Shown one piece after another: positions 31,313 to 41,283 of a stretch of DNA of 56,682 nucleotides. A model generated the notes under the pieces. That model ran no database searches, had not been told where the DNA came from, and worked only from the letters and a program-made list of their open reading frames with translations. Made by a program: the position numbers and the translations under genes. Positions within the stretch are counted from its first letter, which is position 1; each line of letters begins with the position of its first letter. The stretch comes from Nitrososphaeraceae archaeon. Its GTDB lineage: Archaea > Thermoproteota > Nitrososphaeria > Nitrososphaerales > Nitrososphaeraceae. Location: contig JADDOQ010000002.1 of the NCBI GenBank assembly GCA_016782315.1, positions 1 to 56,682 on the forward strand. Reading direction: 5' to 3'.

Positions 31313-32056
31313 TTATAGTAAACCGTACGCAGGTATTGCAGCACCGTTTATTATTTTTGAATTATCTGAGGAAAGGAACAAAATTACTTTGGACAGGTCT
31401 TCTAGCTTTATCCATTTTGAAAAGTCCGCATTAGGCATATCCTTTCTGTTAGATTCTGTATCCAATATTGTGGGCAATATGCAATTTATATTAATATTTG
31501 ATTTCTTCACTTCCTGATATGCAGATTCTACAAACCTAATCAGCCCCGCCTTTGATGCAGCATAAGCAGAATCATACCCATTGGAAACTAAGCCGGTTTT
31601 AGAAGCAACATGGACTAATTTTCCATAATTATTTGCGACCATCACAGGAATCACGTGTTTGCTAATTAAAAATGCAGATTTTAGGTTAATGCTAATCATC
31701 TTATCCCATTCCGATTCATCTAGCTGTGTAACGCTTTTACCTCCAATGTATGAACCAACTACGTTGATTAATGCATGAATTTGGCCATGCCTTTCAACAA
31801 TATTTGAAATCGATCTCTTTGTTTCGTCATCTCTCGTTACGTCTACTTTTGTGAATTCTATTGTGGTGGACATGTTTAATGGCCGTTCAAACAAATTACC
31901 CAGTTCTGTTTTTAACTCCAGCATCTCTTTTTCTGATCTATAAGTAACGACTATTGTTTTAGAATTGTAGTTCAAAAAAGATTTTGTTAAAACTCTCCCT
32001 AAGGCTCCTGTCCCTCCTGTTATTACAATAACCTTATCTGAAAAATCATATTTCAC
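31313..32056 (-). CDS. SDR-family oxidoreductase
   Basis: 247 aa; VIVITGGTGALGRVL, NVVGSY, YDSAYAASKAGLIRF (YxxxK). Confidence 0.93.
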   Translation of the reverse strand: MKYDFSDKVIVITGGTGALGRVLTKSFLNYNSKTIVVTYRSEKEMLELKTELGNLFERPLNMSTTIEFTKVDVTRDDETKRSISNIVERHGQIHALINVVGSYIGGKSVTQLDESEWDKMISINLKSAFLISKHVIPVMVANNYGKLVHVASKTGLVSNGYDSAYAASKAGLIRFVESAYQEVKKSNININCILPTILDTESNRKDMPNADFSKWIKLEDLSKVILFLSSDNSKIINGAAIPAYGLL

Positions 32057-32584
32057 ATTATCAGTTATCTAATGTAGTGAATTTACTTTTCGTTTGGTTT
32101 GTAAAACTTTAAGTCGATTGTATTGTTACAAAAACCTATGCATGGCCTATTTTAATTTTTTTAGGACTTCTGTCTGTAACGGATAAAACAGCATACTGTT
32201 TAAATAGTCAAAATACTAGACAAAAAAAACATTGACAGCCCTATTACAAAATATCAATCCATATTATCCATTGTTGTAGAAACAATTCAAATTGGCAAAT
32301 ACCGATTATTTGCAAATACATGAAACACTGGAGAATTTAAACCTGAAAAACGGTTTTTGAAAATCTAGCCAACACATATTAAACAAATTGAGACAATTGT
32401 GGCGAGTCTATTTTTTTTAGGATTGCATAATATTAAACCAAATACATACAGTCAATTTTTTTGTTTTTTGTGGAGATCGTAAAAGAGGAAGGTCAATTGT
32501 AAATTTTGGCAGAGCAATTGATTGATAATTACCTTTATAGTATTCACTGTGCCATAATCAAATAAAAAATATAGAAACTAAATG

Positions 32585-34693
32585 CTATAATGAAATGTTG
32601 TTGGTGGGAAGTGAGATAAGGAAGTTATCCTTACAGATGTGTTTAGACATTTCTCTTATGACAACATCCTTTTCATTGGCATTGATCATTGACAGTATCC
32701 ATTGATCGTTGCTGGAAACTTTTTTATCATCAATTGCTGTATCCGAGAGATTCGCTATTGCTTTCCTTATCTCCTCATAGGCATTAGCAATATCATCAGA
32801 AGAAGAAAATTTGATGACCATCTGCTTGAATTTAGATACAAGATCTTTACGCAATTCTTCTATGTGCCTGAACCTGGCCCATTTAATGTAGGAATTGCAA
32901 TCCAATGTCCCCTGGTGTTGCAAATCCCATTCCATTTTAACAGATTCTGCAATCTTTGCTTGCAAAAGACTTACTCGGGCATACTTGAATTCGTTTGGAT
33001 CTTCAGAGCTATATGCATAGCAAAGATAATCATGATTTGGCAAAAATCGCTCTGAATCTATCCTTTGGTTTATTTCCTCAATCAACAATTCCTTATTTCC
33101 TGTGTGCACGGCATCTAATGCCCATCTTCTATACACCTCAGCATTTACAACGTTATTAAATAAGTTATAGTCATATCCTAATCTGACAACGGATGAGATA
33201 ATAGCGGTATAAACGTCAGCTTTATCTATATCGGCAGCAAGGCCAGAAATTAGTTGATTTACCTTTGTTTTCAATTCATTTCGTAATTCCAAATGCGTAT
33301 GAAATTGTGCCCATTCTATATGATCTGCAATAAACGGATTGTTACCAAAAGGATCATGGAAACCGATTTTTTTCGTATTTGCAAGGTGTGCCAAGAATAC
33401 TGAGACATAGGCATACTTTCTATCGTTTCTATCGTTTGCATCTTTGGCATAGAGCAAAGGGTTTTTTTCCTCGTTCTCACTGAGAATAATTGCAGACATT
33501 TGTATTACTTGATAAGGATTCCAGGTAGATAGTGTAAAGTATATTTTTGTGTAACGCCCCTTTACACCGGTAGCATACGGAGCCATTTGATAAGGTCCGT
33601 ACCCATAACCTAAATCAAAAGGATTGGTCTGATCATCTCTTTCTTCATCAACAAGGCTGTCCTGTCCTAGTTGGTGTACAAAACGCCTATAACCGTCAGC
33701 AGGGTCAAATACAATCTTTGTAGCATGCCAGGGTCCCCAGGGGTCATCTGCGAGGCGAACAACAATACCGTTTGTATTGCACAAGTCGCAGTTGTAAAGC
33801 AAAATCCATTTGTCAAGATAATAATTCCACCTAATTGATAACTCACCGATACAACTAGCTGAAAACAAAGGTATGGCCGAGGGTTCATCTGATTGCCATA
33901 TTGGCCTGCCCGAGTCTTTGTTAAAACCAGCATAGTATCTGATTGAGGACTGGTCTTCAATCTCATCTAAAGGCATAAAGGCAAGATAAATATCGCTTTG
34001 ACGATATTTTCCAGTTCCCCACAAAAGCAGGCCTTTGCCTGTAGTTTTTGGCAATCCCCGAATTTTATCGCTATCAATTATTTGCGCTGAAATATGGATA
34101 AACTTGTCGGTGGATAGAGTATACAGCGAATTTCCAAAATTATACCCACCATCAACAGATTTTGTCAAAACTGACCGCCGTGGCAGAATTCTCCTATTTG
34201 GATTCAAATCAGTAACAAAAAATACATACATATCATCACCTATAGTAATGCCTTCAATAGGGTGCTCTGCTGTAAGTTGGGAAATATCATCAACAAGCGG
34301 TGGACTAGAATTGAATACAAGTGAAATTCCATCATATGCACGATCACTTGTCGTATACGCTATGGCATCATAATCGGTTTCATCTTCATTGTAGGGGGCC
34401 CCTGGCATAGCTGATTTAGGTAGGCCTTCTGATGGCCCTCTTCTTGTGGTATCACCAAAAAGAAAATAAAGCTTCCCATTATATGGAAAAGAAACTCCCA
34501 AGTCAGTTCCATATACACTGTACTTTGATGATGTTTGATTTAAGGTCTTTTTGTTTGTTTCAGGATCAACATCCCCCGTCAATTGGGATACTTTCCGTGT
34601 CCCATATAATTTGGGAGGTCCGGGGTTTCCAACACACAGTGGATTATAACTCTCTGCAAAAGTCTTTCGTAAACTAAATTTTTCACTAAACAT
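32585..34693 (-). CDS. DUF4185-like protein with duplicated C-terminal helical domain
   Basis: 702 aa; YSVYGTDLGVSFPYNGKLYFLFGDTTRRG (DUF4185-like); two tandem copies of a 130-145 aa domain at the C-terminus. Confidence 0.8.
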   Translation of the reverse strand: MFSEKFSLRKTFAESYNPLCVGNPGPPKLYGTRKVSQLTGDVDPETNKKTLNQTSSKYSVYGTDLGVSFPYNGKLYFLFGDTTRRGPSEGLPKSAMPGAPYNEDETDYDAIAYTTSDRAYDGISLVFNSSPPLVDDISQLTAEHPIEGITIGDDMYVFFVTDLNPNRRILPRRSVLTKSVDGGYNFGNSLYTLSTDKFIHISAQIIDSDKIRGLPKTTGKGLLLWGTGKYRQSDIYLAFMPLDEIEDQSSIRYYAGFNKDSGRPIWQSDEPSAIPLFSASCIGELSIRWNYYLDKWILLYNCDLCNTNGIVVRLADDPWGPWHATKIVFDPADGYRRFVHQLGQDSLVDEERDDQTNPFDLGYGYGPYQMAPYATGVKGRYTKIYFTLSTWNPYQVIQMSAIILSENEEKNPLLYAKDANDRNDRKYAYVSVFLAHLANTKKIGFHDPFGNNPFIADHIEWAQFHTHLELRNELKTKVNQLISGLAADIDKADVYTAIISSVVRLGYDYNLFNNVVNAEVYRRWALDAVHTGNKELLIEEINQRIDSERFLPNHDYLCYAYSSEDPNEFKYARVSLLQAKIAESVKMEWDLQHQGTLDCNSYIKWARFRHIEELRKDLVSKFKQMVIKFSSSDDIANAYEEIRKAIANLSDTAIDDKKVSSNDQWILSMINANEKDVVIREMSKHICKDNFLISLPTNNISL

Positions 34694-34846
34694 GCCGCTT
34701 TTTACCTTTTTATTAATTGATTTGCGATGAGAATATAATTGTCTTGATTCATCAAAAGATATTGCGCAATATACCTTAATAGCTATTGCATCATTTTAAG
34801 CAAACCAAATACAATGTTTTATACTTTGTTTTATATGTTTCAGTTA

Positions 34847-34999
34847 ATGAGTGAAGATATCCAAAATCAAGACAAGGCAATAGAAAAGATTCATCGGGAA
34901 GAAAATTTGGATGATAATGAAAACTATTATAACATGGACAGATCGTTAAGCGATAGCGACTTAAGTGAAGAGGAAGAAGAGAATTCGCCTCCACCATAA
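34847..34999 (+). CDS. Small acidic hypothetical protein
   Basis: 50 aa from internal ATG: MSEDIQNQDKAIEKIHREENLDDNENYYNMDRSLSDSDLSEEEEENSPPP. Confidence 0.45.
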   Translation: MSEDIQNQDKAIEKIHREENLDDNENYYNMDRSLSDSDLSEEEEENSPPP

Positions 35000-35486
35000 A
35001 ATAAATTTAACTAATATTAGATAATTTTTTTATTAAATAATAATCCAAAGTCTAAAGATAATATAACATGTTTCACAAACATTTTGTAAACAACGTATTA
35101 TGATACAATAGATTTCAACATATTGCAATTTGATATAGGAAAAAATTGATTTTGACGAAAACACACAATCATGAAATAAACTAAAATTCCCATAATAAAT
35201 AACATTACTAAATACCAGTTCAATAAGGTGGTGTTTACTCATCTTCAGCATAGGGTAGGAATTATTATGCCCCAAACCACTCATTAATTAAGTGTTAATT
35301 GACATCGTTTCAAAAAACAATTACCCAAGAGTTCATTCACATATAAAGTCATAACCTAATGCAATAGATTAAATCAGCTCCAATAAAGAAACCCGACACA
35401 AAGCAAAATAGTTTCTGCAACAGATTACACATTAATATAAAACAGAAACATAATATCTAGGAAACCTTATCAAGAGATAAGTATTG

Positions 35487-35990
35487 CTACCTTATGACTA
35501 ATACCGAACAATGAGCATATTTGACAACGTCTGAAGTCACGCTACCAACCAACATCTTCTTAAATCCTGTTACTCCCCTGCTACCAATCACAATTAAATC
35601 AACATTTTTTGATTCGGCATAGTCCACTATAGTCGCTGCAACAGATGTTTTACCTTCAATAATTTCTGTTTTAAAGTTTTTGATATCTGCATCACCATTA
35701 TCAATAGAATTACTTTGAACATATTTTTCTTTCACAATATTTATCCATTCTTCCGCTTTCTTTTTATCTTCATCAAATCTTTGGGAACCAAAGGATGGGG
35801 CCAAAACAGTTGAAGATAACAAATAAGGATATTTGTAAAAATCAATCACATGTATTGCGATTAGTTGAGATTTATTATTCTTGGCAATCTCAATCGCATC
35901 TTCTGCAGCATCCATTGAAGGTTTTGAGCCATCTATAGCAAGTAGAATTTTAGAAAAACCTTTTTCTTGGTCAGTCGCATCATCATTCAA
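35487..35990 (-). CDS. Universal stress protein (UspA family)
   Basis: 167 aa; KILLAIDGSKPSMDAAEDAI...VIGSRGVTGFKKMLVGSVTSDVVKYAHCSVLVIR. Confidence 0.95.
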   Translation of the reverse strand: MNDDATDQEKGFSKILLAIDGSKPSMDAAEDAIEIAKNNKSQLIAIHVIDFYKYPYLLSSTVLAPSFGSQRFDEDKKKAEEWINIVKEKYVQSNSIDNGDADIKNFKTEIIEGKTSVAATIVDYAESKNVDLIVIGSRGVTGFKKMLVGSVTSDVVKYAHCSVLVIR

Positions 35991-36441
35991 TTTTATTATA
36001 TATTTAGCCTAATACTAATAAACTATTGTAATTTATATTGATTTAAACTTCTAGGCCAGTCCATTAGACAAGCAAAAAAAGACATTGATACAAAATGCCG
36101 ATATTGTATTTTTATTTATATCACTATCGATAAAAAAAAATATATATGCATATTTTCGATCGGTCTTTTCTCGCATCAGCCTAAATTGCAGAGTAGCCCT
36201 AAAAAGCGATAAAGGGACAATTTTAATTAATTGGATAAAATCATTGTCTTTTCATAAATCACGAATTACTAAGGAAATTGTTTAAATCAAAGTTATGAAA
36301 ACACGCCATAACAAATCATAATTACTTTCTTAATTTTATTCCCAAACATATCCAATATTCTCTAATATATATCGGATAATATGAAAAAAATTTCAAATAT
36401 TAACGCTTAAATACAATTATAACAACCTATAGGTATACTAA

Positions 36442-38184
36442 TTGATTAGATTACCCTCATCATTCACCAAAAAACTTGGAAATGGGTTGAATAAAGGTAA
36501 TCGCCATAATGCAGTTACTGATACGATGGAAAATCCATTAGCCAAACCCTCTCACTGGTGGACTGAATTGTATCAGAGAGTTAAATTATTGCCATGGTGG
36601 CTAAAGTATAATGCAGGATATACTAGGGAATCAGAACTAAAGGATAAAATAATCCATCTCGCCTCGCAAATGAATTTAGAAAAAAAATGGGTAAAAAAGA
36701 TAGTTAGGCATGCCGTCTCAGAGTTCTCAAAGAACGGTCTTGGTCAAGATTATTATGGATATCACAACATAGATCATGAGCTAGAGGCCACATATTTTAC
36801 GCTGCTTTCAGCTAACAGCCACATTAGGCAAAACAACGGAGACAAAATCCCTTTTACTATGGAAGATATAAAATATCTTTTTGTTTCGGCCCTCTTCCAT
36901 GATTATGATCCAGCCAAACAATTTGATAAACCAAATGAGGAGTCTGTAGAATGGTTTTTAAGAAATGATCCAAAAATAATGAAGTTTATCGATATTATAG
37001 GGATTGATATAGACATTGTGATTGCCATCATATATAGAACCGCATATCCTTTCAAGGGAGACATAGCAAAAAACGCAATGAAAAGAATTGAGGACTTGCT
37101 TTCGATCAAAGACCAATTCAAAGGTGGAAAATATAATGATACAGGTAGTGACACAGATGCCAATTCAAAGGGAATGGAGCATTACATCCGTCTTGGATGG
37201 TTTTTGTCTGTTTGCGAGCGTATGGCTGGATATGCGTTGGGTGACTTTGAATATGCAAATAAATTAGCCAGAAGTAACGCACACGCGTTAGGTTGGCACC
37301 CTTCTGTCATAAACGAGGAGTCTGTGAAATATTTTGAAGCCATAAAACAGGAAAATGAAATGCTACAGTTTGTGTTAAAAGGCACACCCGATAAATTAAA
37401 AGAGAATTTCTTTAACAATATAGAATCTTTTCAAAAACTTTACGAAGAGGAAAAGAAAATAAGGAGTTTGACAAAAACGAGGGAAATTAGTTTTATTTGT
37501 AAAGTCGAGAACATTTCAGATGATCATAACAATGAGAATAGAATATCAAATCTTGACCCTGAGGTAAGAAATTGTGTTCTTAATATATATAACAAATTGC
37601 CAATTCCACTAAAGAGAGGGGAACAGCACTTTTTATCTTCGCTTTCCAATCCAAGTACAATTCTAATCACCCTTAGAATAAAAAAAGGGCAAAAATATCA
37701 TCACAACCAAAATGACAATGACGACAATAGTAAGGGCAACGGAAATGAGAGAGACAATACCATCAACATTGCAGAAGAGAACAATAATGCATATGAAAAT
37801 GACGCCATAGTTGGATATGTAAAGGGAGGGCCGATTGAGAAACAAACCCTAAGGCGTGGGACATTCGATGAGAATTATGGAAAGAAAAATACGGCATATA
37901 TGGAATGGATTTGTATAAAGCCAGGCTATTGGGGATCAACTGGTGGTCACCTCCTTAGGATGAATTTTCTGATTGAAGCAAAGAAGAGAGGCTACTCGTA
38001 CATAACCGGATACGTCCATAGGAATGTGATAATGAAAAGGAGAAGCAAGGGCGAAATCATACAAATAGTGCAGAAATATGATCCAGATAAACTGGATTAC
38101 TACAGGATTGACTTGAGCAAAATATCAGTCAACGATATAGCCGAAGAAGAGTCAGATGAATTTGCAATGGCAGTTTATCCCTAA
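36442..38184 (+). CDS. HD-domain phosphohydrolase fused to C-terminal GNAT-like domain
   Basis: 580 aa; YYGYHNIDHELEATYFTLL...LFVSALFHDYDPAKQFDKP (HD metal-site motifs) and TAYMEWICIKPGYWGSTGGHLLRMNFLIEAKKRGYSYITGYVHRNV (GNAT-like). Start TTG. Confidence 0.75.
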   Translation: MIRLPSSFTKKLGNGLNKGNRHNAVTDTMENPLAKPSHWWTELYQRVKLLPWWLKYNAGYTRESELKDKIIHLASQMNLEKKWVKKIVRHAVSEFSKNGLGQDYYGYHNIDHELEATYFTLLSANSHIRQNNGDKIPFTMEDIKYLFVSALFHDYDPAKQFDKPNEESVEWFLRNDPKIMKFIDIIGIDIDIVIAIIYRTAYPFKGDIAKNAMKRIEDLLSIKDQFKGGKYNDTGSDTDANSKGMEHYIRLGWFLSVCERMAGYALGDFEYANKLARSNAHALGWHPSVINEESVKYFEAIKQENEMLQFVLKGTPDKLKENFFNNIESFQKLYEEEKKIRSLTKTREISFICKVENISDDHNNENRISNLDPEVRNCVLNIYNKLPIPLKRGEQHFLSSLSNPSTILITLRIKKGQKYHHNQNDNDDNSKGNGNERDNTINIAEENNNAYENDAIVGYVKGGPIEKQTLRRGTFDENYGKKNTAYMEWICIKPGYWGSTGGHLLRMNFLIEAKKRGYSYITGYVHRNVIMKRRSKGEIIQIVQKYDPDKLDYYRIDLSKISVNDIAEEESDEFAMAVYP

Positions 38185-38490
38185 GTTTGATTGTCATTGG
38201 TTTTGTAAAACAAAATTCGATAATAAATTGCACGCACTATACTAATTGGGAATGGTGGCAATATTTTTTTGCATAATTGCAATTTTTAGTTATTATTATT
38301 TAGGCTAATTATACTTTATAATTGTCAATTTGAAAATTTCATGTCACAGCCAATTATAACAAGAGCATTGTCGTAAGCTATTTGATATATCCTAATAATC
38401 ATTTTTAGATTATTATATTTCTAAGATAATTGTATATAATCCATATTTGTTTAACAAATATTCATTTTAGATACAACCAGGCCTGTATAT

Positions 38491-38610
38491 TTAAGTCGGG
38501 TTTCCTTGGTCTTGAATTGTGTCAGAGCACCTACAGTTACAGCTTTCAATATGTTGCATAGAGTGATGATTGCCTTTTTGGCAGTTGTCGCATAATAGCA
38601 ATTTTGACAT
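38491..38610 (-). CDS. Cys/His-rich microprotein
   Basis: My own translation: MSKLLLCDNCQKGNHHSMQHIESCNCRCSDTIQDQGNPT*; CxxC, HH, CxCxC. Confidence 0.5.
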   Translation of the reverse strand: MSKLLLCDNCQKGNHHSMQHIESCNCRCSDTIQDQGNPT

Positions 38611-38871
38611 AGGTATGCTTAACTTTCCATAACAATTAAAGTTTATTATAATGGTGGGCATCCATAATTCAAAATTGTAGCAATGATTTCAATAGAATGA
38701 ATCATTCCTAAAAAAATCTAAAAAATTACCTCAAAAATACTTTTTGTATTTAATTGATACGGCTTAAAGTTCTAAACAATCATTTAGCGAAAAGTTTATG
38801 ATAATTTTGATAAGGATGAGACATCAATGTCAAGGACTCATTTTCCAATTCTATTATTGCTATTATTGCCA

Positions 38872-40422
38872 TCATTTACCTTTTAACAATAACAGATAAA
38901 TATATAGTAACAGCAGACAAAATGAACATACAAAAAATATATTTACAAAAGACATAGCAGATGGAAAAGAAACAATATTGGTGCCATAAGAAGTATTGAC
39001 AATTGTTTGATTCGCCTGCATAAACATTCCTGCGAAAGCAGGGCCAATAGTAGATCCCATGAATCTGAACAGCTTATTAATTCCAAATGATATGCCCATG
39101 TCTTCAAAGGGTGTAGAGGCGGTGTTGATATTGATTTGACCCACATTTAATAATGATAAGCTGGATCCTATTATTGCAAGGTTTACCGCAATTTGTAAAG
39201 CATCATAGTACAATACTAAAATACTGATAAAGCCAACGGTTGTCAGCACGCTGCCTGCCAAAATTACCTTAGAGGATCCGATTTTTGATATTATAAAGCC
39301 TGATGTGGGTCCAAATATCAAAGACATGATGGAGAATGGAAGTGTCATATATACAACATCTAACGCGTTTCCGCCAATGCCTATTGGTAATGGGGTTCTA
39401 ACCAGTACTGGTATAGACTGAAAAATAGCAAATGTAGATATTCCCCATATTAGAACAATGACATTTGTCAACAATATTGGCCTTAATGTTAGTAACTTGA
39501 GGTCGATAAGAGGTTTCGGCGATTTCCTTTCAACAATTATAAAAACAAAAATAGATACAATACTTGTTACAAAAACGGAGATTTGAGCTAATGGCGCATT
39601 TATTGTATCCGAGGGGTTTCTTTCGGACTCTACAAGTGTAAGTGCAAGTATGAACGAGGTGATTGCTACAGATAGGACAAAGGTGCCCTTGATGTCAAAA
39701 TCCGACGCAAATTTTGAGCGAGCATCTCTTTTCTGCTTATGTTTATTTGTCGTTGGAGACAATAATGAGTTTCTACCTCTATTTCCAATAGGGGTGACAT
39801 GTTCAATATTTACAAAATATTTTATTATAATGGTTACAATAACTGCAAATGGAAGTATAGAGATGAAAGGTCATCCCCCATCCAAAAATATGCGCTATGT
39901 TACCGCCGACAATTAACCCAAGTATTCCTCCAAAAGCGAACATAGAAGCCAAAGTCCCTTGGCCGATTGAAATTGTATCTTTTGGAAACTGGGATTGGAC
40001 ATAGTGAAGACAATTGGAAAGATGGACATCCCAATGCCTTGAACAATGCGAAACACAATCAGCATAAAAATATTATCAGATAATGCAACACCAATGATAC
40101 CTGTTATGTAAATTGCTAAAACTATCAAAAGAATCAACTTTCGTCCATAAATATCTGATAACTTTGACACTATTGTTGTCGATATTAATGCAGAAATAAT
40201 AAAAGATGTAAAAACCCAAGCGGATGCACTATAAGTTAAACCAAATTCCTTGATTATATTAGGTATGGCAGGAAGTAGCATTGTTTCAACATACATTACC
40301 ATAATGGATATTGAGCTAAGAATCAGAAGGAGCCCCCAAGGAGAATTTGTGGCATTTCCTTGATGTAAATTCATGTTTGGCACATTATTTTTATTGTTTT
40401 TATCATTAAATTCATCTGCCAA
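38872..40422 (-). pseudogene. MFS multidrug-type transporter interrupted by at least two frameshifts
   Basis: N-terminal ORF 39913-40422 (MFS motif SKLSDIYGRKLILL); translating across gives VQSQFPKDTISIGQGTLASMFAFGGILGLIVGGNIAHIFGW in another frame, then a third frame continues to ORF 38872-39762. Confidence 0.85.
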
Positions 40423-40727
40423 TGCCTATTCCCACTATAAAAATAAAAACAACATGTTAAAGTTAAAAGCACGTCAATATAAATGCAGTTTTTAACTTTA
40501 AAGTGATTTTATTTGGTTTTGTTATGCTGACAGTATTCACTAAATAATTGAAACAAACATCAAAAATGGTTCGAAATTAAAGATTAGCATTACCCAATAT
40601 TCATAATAACATGATTATACAGAATTAACACATTAAGGTTTACTCATCCTGATGGGATAAAATTCTTTTACCATACAGCGAAAAGTCAAAGTAAAATAGC
40701 ATATTCTTTCTTTTTACATTTTTTATT

Positions 40728-40943
40728 TTACTTTATATTCGATACTTCAACTATCTCTTTGACTCTGCCAATAACCCCATTCTCCAACAGAACCTTGATT
40801 CCATGAGGATGAGATTTGGAGTTGGTCAATATCTCCCTGACCACACCTTCAGTTACATTACCAGTTTTTTGATCAACTTTTTGTATCACTTTTACTCTAG
40901 AGCCTCTTTTTATATTATCTCGGAATTTGCCATCCAACATCAT
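40728..40943 (-). CDS. YwbE-family protein (DUF2196)
   Basis: 71 aa; RDNIKRGSRVKVIQKVDQKTGNVTEGVVREILTNSKSHPHGIKVLLENGVIGRVKEIV. Confidence 0.88.
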   Translation of the reverse strand: MMLDGKFRDNIKRGSRVKVIQKVDQKTGNVTEGVVREILTNSKSHPHGIKVLLENGVIGRVKEIVEVSNIK

Positions 40944-41283
40944 AACTTTGGTGATGTAGGGGTAATAAATCTAGATTATGATTGGGAAGGATATAGAACA
41001 GATTATCTATTCCAAATACACTATTTGCTATCTTGTTTCAAAAGGTGTTTCAATAAAACAATAAGCATTTATTTTTTTTATAAAATGTTTCCATTTTTCA
41101 AGTAATCACAGCTAGCAAGTTCCAAAAAGGCTCAATGGATTTTTCATAAAAATCACTTTAATTTTAGTTAATAACAATAAAAAGGTAGTTTTTTTCCATT
41201 TCACTCTAATATAAGATTTTTATGTGAATAAAATATTGAAAGATATAAAATATTCTATTTCTATATGATAGTTAGTCATTATC

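Noticed and set aside
32702-34677. Several ORFs antisense/overlapping the DUF4185 gene
   Set aside because: All lie within the long minus-strand coding frame and lack domain features.
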